A stretch of 18,756 bases of DNA from positions 1-18,756 of the forward strand of contig DASZMX010000117.1 of NCBI GenBank assembly GCA_035551475.1. The letters are read 5' to 3'. Positions 4,884-12,264 of this stretch are shown piece by piece (position 1 is the stretch's first letter; each line of letters opens with the position of its first letter). The translations under genes were made by a program, and so were the position numbers. Origin of the DNA: DASZMX01 sp035551475. GTDB lineage: Bacteria > Verrucomicrobiota > Verrucomicrobiia > Limisphaerales > Palsa-1400. A model generated the notes under the pieces. That model had not been told where the DNA came from and did not search any database. It saw nothing but the letters and a program-made list of their open reading frames with translations.

Positions 4884-4958
4884 TGGTGGAGTCGATGGGT
4901 AACGCTCCCATATAGGCTTGCTTGCAGGGCAAGTGCATTGCTTGTCTGCCACGACCCC
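4884..4958 (-). tRNA. Noncanonical tRNA-Ala(TGC) with G3:U70 and C33
   Basis: The acceptor GGGGTCG/CGACTCC is fully paired and contains G3:U70, the alanine identity pair; A73 and CCA follow. The D-arm is GCA/TGC with GC in the loop. The anticodon stem CTTGC/GCAAG is perfect, loop CCTGCAA, anticodon TGC, with C33 replacing U33. The T-stem ATGGG/CCCAT is perfect, loop AGCGTTA: A54, G55 and T58. AlaRS would be expected to charge it; normal ribosomal use looks unlikely (inference). Confidence 0.9.
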
Positions 4959-4964
4959 GAAAAT

Positions 4965-5036
4965 TGGCAGGCTGCCTCCGTGCTGCCCGGAGTAAGCTGA
5001 GTTTTGGAGACTCGGCCGCGTGCTGACGCTCAGCCT
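4965..5036 (-). tRNA. Noncanonical tRNA-Trp(CCA)
   Basis: The acceptor AGGCTG/CAGCCT pairs with a mismatch at position 7; G73, as in bacterial Trp, and CCA follow. The D-arm is reduced to GCGT/ACGC with a 4-nt loop, CAGC. The anticodon stem GAGT/ACTC closes CTCCAAA, identical to the Escherichia coli tRNA-Trp loop. The T-stem CTCCG/CGGAG is perfect, loop GGCAGCA (G54, G55, C56). It is 7 nt from the first tRNA. Confidence 0.85.
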
Positions 5037-5043
5037 GTGGAAT

Positions 5044-5116
5044 TGGTGCGGTTGCCGGGAATTGCCCCTGGACTTCCTCCGTGGCGGGAGGCATTCTGCT
5101 GTTAAATCACAACTGC
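5044..5116 (-). tRNA. Noncanonical tRNA-Gly(GCC) with U33 deleted, first of the array
   Basis: The acceptor GCAGTTG/CAACCGC pairs at 6 of 7, with A73 and encoded CCA. The D-arm is ATTT/GAAT with loop AACAGCA. The anticodon stem CCTCC/GGAGG is perfect, but its loop is only 6 nt, CGCCAC; compared with the usual CTGCCAC, U33 is missing. The T-arm CCAGG/CCCGG (4 of 5) has loop GGCAATT (G54, G55). It begins 7 nt after a hairpin and U-run. Confidence 0.83.
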
Positions 5117-5123
5117 GGAAAGT

Positions 5124-5156
5124 AAAAGGCCGGGAATCGCTTCGGAATTCCTGGCC
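5124..5156 (-). terminator. Terminator-like hairpin at the mouth of the array
   Basis: On the minus strand GGCC-A-GGAAT pairs with ATTCC-C-GGCC around a 9-nt loop, followed by TTTT and then ACTTT. It ends 7 nt before the first tRNA, so it would stop transcription entering the array, or act as a second attenuator. Confidence 0.55.
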
Positions 5157-5450
5157 CGTGCCATTTCAACAAAGAACAAACACCTCTTGCTAGCTTGCGC
5201 TACCAACCCGCGGTTTCACGGCGGCTGTTTCGGTGTTTAGAGGCACACCTCCTAGGAAGCCTTTAGACTGTAAAATTCGTTTTCTTAGGCCTGGCATTGC
5301 TATGGACGATTCATGAGCGTGGACCATCGGTGACCAGCTATAGCTCGTCTTCGCCATTTTCAATTTGTCGCCAAGTGACATCATCTAGATGTCGCGTTTT
5401 TTTATGTTCACAGACTGTTCGCCTTTCAGTTAAATCTCTTTTGCATCGTC
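5157..5450 (-). other. Non-coding stretch between the leader terminator and the array
   Basis: No convincing gene is seen. On the minus strand it holds the hairpin GACATC/GATGTC (near 5372-5388) and short palindromes (AGCTATAGCT). A 64-codon frame (5190-5384) has no ribosome binding site or recognisable product. A promoter for the array itself could lie here, but no good -35/-10 pair stands out. Confidence 0.4.
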
Positions 5451-5488
5451 AAAACAAAAAACCCTGCCTACGTTTCGTAAGCAGGGTT
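5451..5488 (-). terminator. Strong intrinsic terminator of the leader RNA
   Basis: On the minus strand the arm AACCCTGC-T-TACG pairs with CGTA-G-GCAGGGTT around AAA, followed by TTTTTGTTTT. The stem and U-run are those of a classic Rho-independent terminator. Its 5' arm contains CCTGCTTAC, exactly complementary to GTAAGCAGG at 5515-5523 upstream, so formation may be switchable. Confidence 0.8.
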
Positions 5489-5689
5489 GAAGAAAGTCTC
5501 TGTTCAGTTCGTCACCTGCTTACAGCCAGTCTATCCAAATTGCCTTCGGTTTGTTTCCCGATCGAGGCCAAGGATAGTCCAAGGCTAAACACATAGCCCT
5601 GGTTGCACCGGCTATGACGTGTCGCCTTTGCGACTCGCATCGTCGGCCAATCCGTGGCTGATATGTGTAAGCAAGTTTTCATTGAACGC
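5489..5689 (-). ncRNA. Structured leader RNA, candidate riboswitch/attenuator or sRNA
   Basis: Starting about 7 nt after a good promoter, the RNA closes on itself: TTGCTTACA (5666-5674) plus AGCC pairs with GGCTGTAAGCA (5517-5527). Within it are the hairpins GTCGC/GCGAC, CATAGCC/GGCTATG (with inner GGT/ACC) and a long arm built on CTATCC/GGATAG. The GTAAGCAGG strand can pair with the upstream arm or with the terminator 5' arm, which is the layout of a transcriptional riboswitch. It matches none of the classes I know (not tmRNA, RNase P RNA, SRP RNA, T-box or cobalamin). A stand-alone sRNA of about 200-240 nt is the alternative. Confidence 0.55.
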
Positions 5690-5695
5690 GTAAGA

Positions 5696-5725
5696 TGTGT
5701 AGCACAGCGTCTAGGATACAGTCAA
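5696..5725 (-). promoter_or_regulatory. Sigma-70-type promoter of the leader RNA
   Basis: On the minus strand TTGACT (5720-5725) is followed after 18 nt by TACACA (5696-5701). The predicted start lies near 5688, just before the folded leader. The spacing and -35 box are good; the -10 box is moderate. Confidence 0.6.
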
Positions 5726-5763
5726 TTGGTTTTTTGATAATTTCCGCAAATTTTGTTGAGATT

Positions 5764-5797
5764 CAACCATCCGGATGAGTTGATAGAAGGATGGTTG
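5764..5797 (-). terminator. Hairpin downstream of the VOC remnant
   Basis: The 9-bp arms CAACCATCC and GGATGGTTG have a 16-nt loop. It lies 25 nt after the stop of the minus-strand VOC pseudogene. No U-run follows, so termination is uncertain. Confidence 0.35.
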
Positions 5798-5821
5798 CCG
5801 GGCGAGATTAGGAGCGCATGC

Positions 5822-6236
5822 CTACTTCTTGGTCGGAACGCCATAGCAATGAGCATAACCGTCCTCGTCTGTCAGGAAGAATTCTGTCGGGCCGTAGTCT
5901 CGGTCTACAATCTCTGAAACATTGAACCCAAGGCCAACCAAATGTTCTCTGGTTTTGGGAATGGCGACTGGAGTCCAATGTAGCCGAACCCCTCGTAATT
6001 CTCCGGCTGGAGTGGTGTTCCGGCCCGCTGATTGAGCATGAAACAAAGATTGCCCTTGCGCAGAATGCAAAATATCAACTTGCCATCGGCTTACATCTCG
6101 CGGTCCATTTCGAAGCTCAGGCCGTCAACCCATAGCCGCAGGCTTCTTTCCAGGTTCGCGCTGGGAATCACCGGTATGCATGACACGACCATCGCTGTGG
6201 CGTTCTCTGCGAATTCGCGGGCAGTTTGGCCGCACA
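5822..6236 (-). pseudogene. Broken VOC/glyoxalase-family gene
   Basis: The VOC superfamily includes glyoxalase I and bleomycin-resistance proteins. The reading starts at ATG 6234-6236 (CIPVIPSANLERSLRLW, a typical first beta-alpha unit with the NLERS motif), then hits an in-frame TAA straight after DREM. The same frame continues with KLIFCILRKG and PENYEGFGYIG, then shifts near 5975. The last part (WTPVAIPKTREHLVGLGF, FFLTDEDGYAHCYG) ends at 5822. Two lesions make a working protein unlikely. It lies just downstream of alkB in the same direction, 11 nt away, and may once have been part of that operon. Confidence 0.75.
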
Positions 6237-6247
6237 TATTTTGAAGC

Positions 6248-6868
6248 TTAACGCGCAAAGGCGCGAGCTGTTACTGAAATGCGCCTGCCTTGGAGTCGCG
6301 TTGAGGCGGGGACTTCGTGCGTAAAAGCTTGGTTTGTCTCATAAGGCATCACCACCACCGTGCCATTCGTCAAATCGAGATTGATGGAAGATGTCATGCC
6401 GTCCTTTTTCCAGGGCCGAATGCGAAATATACGCTGCTCCCCCAGTGACATCGTGACGATGGGAGCGCCGGGCACGAGGTCTTTGGCGCTGTCGCGATGG
6501 GCGCCGATGTAATGGCCCAGCTTGCCGTCGTACCAATTGAGCAATAGTCCATTCAATCGGCTATCGATGGTGTTCTGCGCCCATTCCAGGAGAAGCGCCA
6601 GCACCGGTGGAACTGGAAGGGCTCGGTTAACCTGGCCGCTGAATCGATAGTCACGGCCGAAGGCTTGTTGCCAACGCGGAACCTTCACCTTTCGGCCATG
6701 CATTCTGATCTCAGCGCGATCCTCCGGATGCAGGCGCCAAAGGACTTCAAAGCTGGTTTCCGACGGCGTCACAGCCGGCGGGAGTTTGCCGACCCAAACT
6801 GCGCAATCATCGCCGCAGTCCTGACGGTGAAAACCGCGGAGAGAATAGGCGGCCGCGTTAGCATTCAT
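6248..6868 (-). CDS. alkB: AlkB-type Fe(II)/2-oxoglutarate dioxygenase
   Basis: AlkB removes methyl groups from 1-methyladenine and 3-methylcytosine in DNA and RNA, using Fe(II) and 2-oxoglutarate. The 206-residue product has the family core: NWYDGKLGHYIGAHRDS (111-127) with iron ligands H124 and D126, the third ligand H184 in FTHEVP, and the 2-oxoglutarate-binding arginines in GRRISVTAR. Length matches E. coli AlkB. I chose ATG 6866-6868, 9 nt after GGAGG; the GTG at 6872-6874 is too close to that site. The ATG lies 2 nt beyond the upstream peptidase-like stop, so the two are co-transcribed and probably translationally coupled. It is closer to the AlkB than the larger ABH branches. Confidence 0.88.
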   Translation of the reverse strand: MNANAAAYSLRGFHRQDCGDDCAVWVGKLPPAVTPSETSFEVLWRLHPEDRAEIRMHGRKVKVPRWQQAFGRDYRFSGQVNRALPVPPVLALLLEWAQNTIDSRLNGLLLNWYDGKLGHYIGAHRDSAKDLVPGAPIVTMSLGEQRIFRIRPWKKDGMTSSINLDLTNGTVVVMPYETNQAFTHEVPASTRLQGRRISVTARAFAR

Positions 6869-6870
6869 GA

Positions 6871-7770
6871 TCACGGACCTCCAGGCTCAATCCTAAAGCG
6901 ATTCGTGAATGCGGCGTAGGTTTGTTCGTCTGGGCAAATGAAACTCGCCGGCAATTGCAGGATTTGGTTGCGCCTGGCTTGAACGTCATCGAGATATTTT
7001 TGCCAGAGCGGCAGGACCTGCTGAACTCGCGCGCCCATCGCTCCTTCAAAATACGATCCAAAGCCCGCCTTGTCGTTCTTTTGAATCAACTCTAGAAATC
7101 GTTTGAATTTGCCTTGCTGCCAGAGAAACATCGAAACCATTCGCAGATCGGATTCTCGAAAATCACCCGGAGATCGCTTCAGCGCCAAAATTCGGTCGAG
7201 ATTCAGGCGGGCCAAATTCGTGCCGAGCATGTCGATGCGCCACGGATTCTGATATCCCCAATGAACGACCAACTGGTCATTCGTCCAGTATCCGTAGAAT
7301 TTCTCAAAGAAAGTCGGGATGCCCTCCAGCGCCCAAAGAGGGCGGTCGCGCAGATTCCGCTCCACCAGCGGGTGCATGATTTCGTGCGTAAAGGTGCCGA
7401 GGCCTGAGTCCTCATACGTGACAAACAGCTTGTATTCTCCGAGGTAGATCCCAAATCCCGGCGGATCGGCGACGTGAAATCGAGTTCTCAGGTAATCTTG
7501 AAAAGTCGTCTTATCTTCTAGCACGAGCGCATGAATGGGATAATCAAAGTCCGCCTTGAAGAAGTCGCGATTGACGATGTCAAGGAATGCGTCTGCGAAA
7601 TGAGCGATGGCCGCGACTTGTTGCGGATTTCGTTTTGCGTGAAAATCGAAGTAGCGGGTTTCGCGATGGACCGGAAACTCGTCTTGAATTCTTTGAGCAA
7701 CCAGCAACCCAGGAAGCAAAAGCAGAATGCCCATTAAAGCGCGTTTCACAATCGCAAGCTTACCTGCCAT
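6871..7770 (-). CDS. Secreted HExxH metallopeptidase-like protein
   Basis: Starting at ATG 7768-7770, the 299-residue product has a signal peptide (KR, then LMGILLLLPGLLVA, cleaved near residue 25). A zinc-peptidase motif HEIMH lies at 129-133 and a likely third ligand, Glu149, in WALEG, as in gluzincin-type folds (DUF1570/peptidase MA-like). The remainder has no further domain I recognise. An in-frame ATG at 7864-7866 would add 32 residues before the signal peptide and looks wrong; ATG 7734 is another option. It is the first gene of an operon with alkB. Substrate and function are unknown. It would act in the periplasm or outside the cell. Confidence 0.72.
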   Translation of the reverse strand: MAGKLAIVKRALMGILLLLPGLLVAQRIQDEFPVHRETRYFDFHAKRNPQQVAAIAHFADAFLDIVNRDFFKADFDYPIHALVLEDKTTFQDYLRTRFHVADPPGFGIYLGEYKLFVTYEDSGLGTFTHEIMHPLVERNLRDRPLWALEGIPTFFEKFYGYWTNDQLVVHWGYQNPWRIDMLGTNLARLNLDRILALKRSPGDFRESDLRMVSMFLWQQGKFKRFLELIQKNDKAGFGSYFEGAMGARVQQVLPLWQKYLDDVQARRNQILQLPASFICPDEQTYAAFTNRFRIEPGGP

Positions 7771-8040
7771 CGAAGGACGCCAACAAGGCGGATATGCGCG
7801 GTCGTCTCCAAAACAAACCGTCTCACACCGCGTCGTGCGCCGGAAATGAATCTGATTGTATTTCAATCCAAACTCATAGGCAGAGTCCTGGAAAACCGTT
7901 GACCGATTTATATGGGCAGCTATGTAGCTGAAGAAATTATGAGCCGAATTTTTAAATCTGTTCTGGTCATGGAGCGGGCAAGTTGGTAAAAACCATGGGT
8001 CGCCTGAGCCAGACGTCCACCTTGCAGCTAATCATTCGCC

Positions 8041-11000
8041 ATGAGAAACTGTTCACTACTGCTTTTCGTTCGCTCTTCCACACTTGACCGCGCCATCGCC
8101 ACGGTCGCAACGGTTCTTCTGCCGTGTGGAGCCCTCCGGGCGGACACGTTTCAAGTCTCTTCGGGCAACTGGAACACTCCCGGCAATTGGTCCACGGGCG
8201 TGCCCCAACCAGGAGACACGGTTTACATTGGATCGGGCGACACGGCATTGCTGCCCAGCGGGCAATCAGCTTTGGTCAATAATGTTTACCTGGGAACCAC
8301 CGGCGCCGGCACGCTTCAGCTAACCGGCGGCGGTCTGGTTTGTTATGGCATCTTTTTCGGATCAGATGGCGGAGCGCTGAATCTCAACGCCGGGACCATT
8401 TTTACCCCACAGCTCGATCTGGGAACTAACGGCGCCTTGAACTTAAACGGCGGCATTCTCGCCGCCAACGCGAGCTCGGCAAACTTCGTCACCAGCGGCG
8501 GAACCAACGGAGTGAATATCCGCGCCGCCGGCGGCGTTGTGCAGCCGAACGGCTTTTTCCTGATCATGACGGCGCCGGTGACCGGGGGAGCGCTGACAAA
8601 CCTTGGGCCTGGAGAGCTGACTCTCGACTCCGCGAATTTGAGCGAGGTTTGCAGCGACGCCGGCGTCCTTTTCCTGGGCTATACCACCAACCGGGTGTGG
8701 GTCGCGGGACCCGCTGCATCGAGTCGCGCCGGAGCATTGGCCACTAATGGCGGCTTCGTGATCAACCAGGCGCCCGGAATTATCTATGGCGGTTCGGGCG
8801 CCAATGGCAGCGAGATCGGTGATTATCCCCCCACACCCGGCGGCCCCGGAGTGGAATTGGGCAGCGGCGGCGCGCTGCAAAACCTGGGCTCGGTGAATGG
8901 CGCCCTGGGCGGGGGCGGAGATTTCTTCTACGGCGGCGGGACCGGCGGCCCTGGTGTTTCCATGCATAGCGCCACGAGTCGAGTTTACAATCAGGGAACC
9001 ATCAACGGCGGCAACGGGTCACAATGGTCCCCCGGCGGCGCCGGCGTTTACTCCGACAGCGGAGGCGCTGTCACCAATATAGCTCCGGGCTCGATCGCCG
9101 GCGGCGGCGGCGCCAGCGACGGGTTTGATGCGGGCAACGGCGGCGATGGTGTTCACTTTGACGGAGGGGGAACGGTGGTTAATGCCTCCGTCATTTCCGG
9201 CGGCCCCGGCGCCAGCTCCTTCCTCGGCAACTCTCCTTACGGATATGGGGTGGGCGTGGCTGGCGGCGTCGGAGTGGTGGTGAATCAAGGCACAATCAAT
9301 AACGGCGTCTCGCTCGATAATAGTTATGCCAATCAAGTCACATTTTACCCGGGCAGCATCATCAAGAGCGGTCTGAACATGGGCACGAACGCGAGCAGCC
9401 AGATCATTTTAGATGGCACGGGAACCGCCAATTTTTCCTCCGCCATTTCCGGCGCTCTCACGTGGAAAGGTCTGCTTCTTAAACAAGGCGCGGGCGCTTG
9501 GAACGTGGACACCGCTCTGCACAACCCAGGTCCGGATACCATCGCCGCGGGCGCTCTCGTCGTGGTCGATGGCGGAACTTTGGGCTCCGCCGCCGTCGTT
9601 GACAACAGCACGCTGGAATTTAACTGCGCTGGCACGAAAACTTTTTCCAATTCCGTCAGCGGTTCCGGCGCTCTCCAGAATCTCGGTTCAGGCGCCGTCA
9701 CTATCACGAGCGCCTGCACTTATTCCGGCGGAACGACCGAGGACGGCGGCACCCTGGCTCTTTCCGGCCCCACCGCTTCCATTTATCATCCGGGCGCGGA
9801 CCTTAATGTAGGCTCCACTTCCAACGGGACGCTGATCGTGACCAACGGCGCCATCATCACGGACGCGAACGGCTTCCTGGGCGGCTCTCCGACGGCGTCC
9901 GGTTCAGCCGTGGTGGCTGGCGCCGGCTCCGTTTGGAGCAACACACAGAATCTTGATGTCGGTGTTTTTGGCCCCGGTTCGGTCACAGCCGAGACCGGCG
10001 GAACTCTCGCCGTCAAAGGCGGAGCCGGGACAATCGCCCTCGGAGTCGCCGAATCCTATGGCTCTCTGCAAATCGGCAATGGCAACGCCCCCGGGATTGT
10101 GAACGCGGCCACCATCACGGTTGGGGGTGGCGCAGGCGCGTTGATTTTCAATCACACCAGCACGAGTTATTATCTCACGACCAATGGCACGGCCGCCGGC
10201 GCGGCGATCAATCTCTCCGGCCCCTTGACTGTGACGCACAATGCCGGATACACCGCCCTCACTGGCGCCGATACTTACAATGGGCCGACTTTTGTGAATG
10301 GCGGCACGTTGGCGATCGACGGCCAATTTACCGGCGGCAGCGCGATGGTCGTCGCCAGTAACGCCACTCTGGCGATCAATGGGACGCTCAATGGCAGCGG
10401 CCCCGTCACCATCACCACGGGCGGTATCCTGGCGGGCTCCGGGACGGTCAGCCAACCCGTTTCTTTCCAAGCGGGGAGCGAACTTTCACCGGGCGGTCCG
10501 GGGGGGGTGTTGCACGTGACTTCGCAGACCTTGTCCAGCAGCGTGATTTATGCCTGGACTTTCACCAATGCCGCTGTCGCCGGCGGGTGGGGCCAATTGG
10601 CTGTCAGCGGGAACCTGACCATCAATGCCTCGCCGGCCTCACCCATTACCGTGGCAGTGAAATCTTTCAATGGCTTTACGCCCGGCTTGGCTGCCGGGTT
10701 TGACGGCACGCGCCCGGGCGCATGGACCCTTGCCACTTACTCTGGCAGCCTTTCCGGCTTTTCCAGCAACAACTTTGTGTTTGACACCACCCATCTGGTA
10801 AACCCGATTTACAGTGGCTTCTTCCACATCTCCGCCGCCACGGCCGGCCAGTTGCAATTGATTTACACGCCGCCGGCCACTCCCGTGGTGGTGGGCGCGA
10901 GCCCCTCCTTCATTGGCCCCCGTGCAGCCCAAATCCAGGTCGCCGTCAATCCCGAGGGCATCGCCTCTGTGGTCTATGTTCAAATGGGAACCAACACCAG

Positions 11001-12264
11001 TTACGGCCTGACTTCGCTCGCGCAAAACGTCGCGTTAGGTTCAACCATCGTGACCAACACTTGCACCGTCACTGGCTTTAAGCCGGGCGCCACTATTCAT
11101 TACCGCGCCGTCCTGACCTCTGCAGCCGGCACGGTTTACGGCAGTGATCAGACCTTTGTCGCGAGCCCTGATCGTTCGATCTTTGGCAACGTGGTCTCCA
11201 ACGACCTCGTGGTGGCCACATCCACCAACAGTCCCGCGGGCCAGACCGCCGACTACGCCATTGATGGCTTAGTGGGGACCAAATACGTTAATCTTGACAT
11301 TACCAACACCGGCTTCACGGTGTATCCCTCCGGCAATCGCATCGTAACGGAATTGTCGTTGATCAGCGCCGACGATCATCCCGAGGGTGACCCAGCCAGT
11401 TTCGTTCTGTCCGGTTCATCCGATGGAACGAACTTCGTCGTCATCGCGAGCAACAGCGTTCCGCTCTTTCCGGCGCGCAATTCGCTGCAGACGTTCTCCT
11501 TTACCAACACGGTGGCGTACAACGCCTATCGATTGATCTTCCCCACGGTGCAAGATCCTGCGACGGCTAATTCCATGCAGATTGCCGAGGTCGAACTGCT
11601 GCCTTATGCCGATCTCACGACTCCGGCGACGAGCCTTAGCCTGGCCCTGCCGGCCGCGGCCACTCTTGCCTCCAGCGACGCGCCCGGCGCCCTACTTGAC
11701 CGACAGTTGGCGCAACCGTCCAACAACTTGATCGTGCTCAACGATTCAGACATCGTCACCGCCACCATCACGCCCATGCCCAGCATTCTCAAAGGATTTG
11801 AAATCATCGGCGGCTATCAGGACCTCAGCCATCCCGGCAGCACGCCGCCGACCATCACGCTGGAAGCAACCAGCGATGGCGTGGATTACGATATCCTCGG
11901 CGTCTTTACCCCTGCCGCGCCGGCGTCTAATTTGGAAATTCAGCAATTCGCGTTGTTGACGAACATGACCGTCTATACGAGATACCAACTGCTCTTGGGA
12001 CGGCCTTCGAGCGGCGCAGTTCTGGAAATGGGCGAACTGCGCCTCTGGGGAATAGGACTTCCGCCAACGCTCACCTGCACGGCGGCCGGCGTCAGCAGCA
12101 TCCGCTTGGCCTGGCCAGACAGCGGCGCGACCTTGCAAGCCTGCGCCGATCTAACGGCCCGAAACTGGGTCGCCGTCACAAACGCGCCCGTCACTAGCAA
12201 TGGCACGAACACCCTTATTTTGAACATGCAAGGATCCAGCCAGTTTTTCCGGTTGATTCGCTGA
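8041..12264 (+). CDS. Giant exported protein with autotransporter-type strand repeats and discoidin-like domains
   Basis: This 1407-residue protein starts with a signal peptide (cleavage near ALRA-D, residue 35). A glycine-, asparagine- and threonine-rich repeat region up to about residue 870 follows (motifs like GNWNTPGNWSTG, GTLQLTGGG, TYSGGTTEDGGTLALSG, YNGPTFVNGGTLAIDG). These are autotransporter-associated beta-strand (PATR) repeats, which form long beta-helices. A fibronectin-III-like stretch lies at about 950-1040, then two discoidin/F5-8-type C-like domains (about 1042-1185 and 1186-1345), often carbohydrate-binding. The end (QFFRLIR) is a C-terminus common in Verrucomicrobia exported proteins. 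There is no autotransporter barrel and no PEP-CTERM tail, so the secretion route is unclear. A surface adhesin or glycan-binding role is inferred. Repeats give the region a strong GGC bias. Confidence 0.8.
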   Translation: MRNCSLLLFVRSSTLDRAIATVATVLLPCGALRADTFQVSSGNWNTPGNWSTGVPQPGDTVYIGSGDTALLPSGQSALVNNVYLGTTGAGTLQLTGGGLVCYGIFFGSDGGALNLNAGTIFTPQLDLGTNGALNLNGGILAANASSANFVTSGGTNGVNIRAAGGVVQPNGFFLIMTAPVTGGALTNLGPGELTLDSANLSEVCSDAGVLFLGYTTNRVWVAGPAASSRAGALATNGGFVINQAPGIIYGGSGANGSEIGDYPPTPGGPGVELGSGGALQNLGSVNGALGGGGDFFYGGGTGGPGVSMHSATSRVYNQGTINGGNGSQWSPGGAGVYSDSGGAVTNIAPGSIAGGGGASDGFDAGNGGDGVHFDGGGTVVNASVISGGPGASSFLGNSPYGYGVGVAGGVGVVVNQGTINNGVSLDNSYANQVTFYPGSIIKSGLNMGTNASSQIILDGTGTANFSSAISGALTWKGLLLKQGAGAWNVDTALHNPGPDTIAAGALVVVDGGTLGSAAVVDNSTLEFNCAGTKTFSNSVSGSGALQNLGSGAVTITSACTYSGGTTEDGGTLALSGPTASIYHPGADLNVGSTSNGTLIVTNGAIITDANGFLGGSPTASGSAVVAGAGSVWSNTQNLDVGVFGPGSVTAETGGTLAVKGGAGTIALGVAESYGSLQIGNGNAPGIVNAATITVGGGAGALIFNHTSTSYYLTTNGTAAGAAINLSGPLTVTHNAGYTALTGADTYNGPTFVNGGTLAIDGQFTGGSAMVVASNATLAINGTLNGSGPVTITTGGILAGSGTVSQPVSFQAGSELSPGGPGGVLHVTSQTLSSSVIYAWTFTNAAVAGGWGQLAVSGNLTINASPASPITVAVKSFNGFTPGLAAGFDGTRPGAWTLATYSGSLSGFSSNNFVFDTTHLVNPIYSGFFHISAATAGQLQLIYTPPATPVVVGASPSFIGPRAAQIQVAVNPEGIASVVYVQMGTNTSYGLTSLAQNVALGSTIVTNTCTVTGFKPGATIHYRAVLTSAAGTVYGSDQTFVASPDRSIFGNVVSNDLVVATSTNSPAGQTADYAIDGLVGTKYVNLDITNTGFTVYPSGNRIVTELSLISADDHPEGDPASFVLSGSSDGTNFVVIASNSVPLFPARNSLQTFSFTNTVAYNAYRLIFPTVQDPATANSMQIAEVELLPYADLTTPATSLSLALPAAATLASSDAPGALLDRQLAQPSNNLIVLNDSDIVTATITPMPSILKGFEIIGGYQDLSHPGSTPPTITLEATSDGVDYDILGVFTPAAPASNLEIQQFALLTNMTVYTRYQLLLGRPSSGAVLEMGELRLWGIGLPPTLTCTAAGVSSIRLAWPDSGATLQACADLTARNWVAVTNAPVTSNGTNTLILNMQGSSQFFRLIR

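Noticed and set aside
2341..5130. Recurring segments such as GGACTTGCACC at intervals of 70-90 bases, suggesting a CRISPR or other repeat array
   Set aside because: The recurring segment is the reverse complement of the T-arm of each tRNA-like gene; flanking sequences pair as acceptor and anticodon stems, and no constant repeat with spacers exists.
5190..5384. 64-codon minus-strand frame between the two terminator hairpins
   Set aside because: No ribosome binding site and no recognisable sequence; it is likely chance, though a leader peptide is not excluded.
5489..5689. Leader RNA as 6S RNA, tmRNA, RNase P RNA, SRP RNA or T-box
   Set aside because: It is multi-branched rather than a 6S rod; no tag frame with TTC arm, no P4 or GAAAGTCC-like core, no GGAAG SRP loop and no T-box motif was seen.
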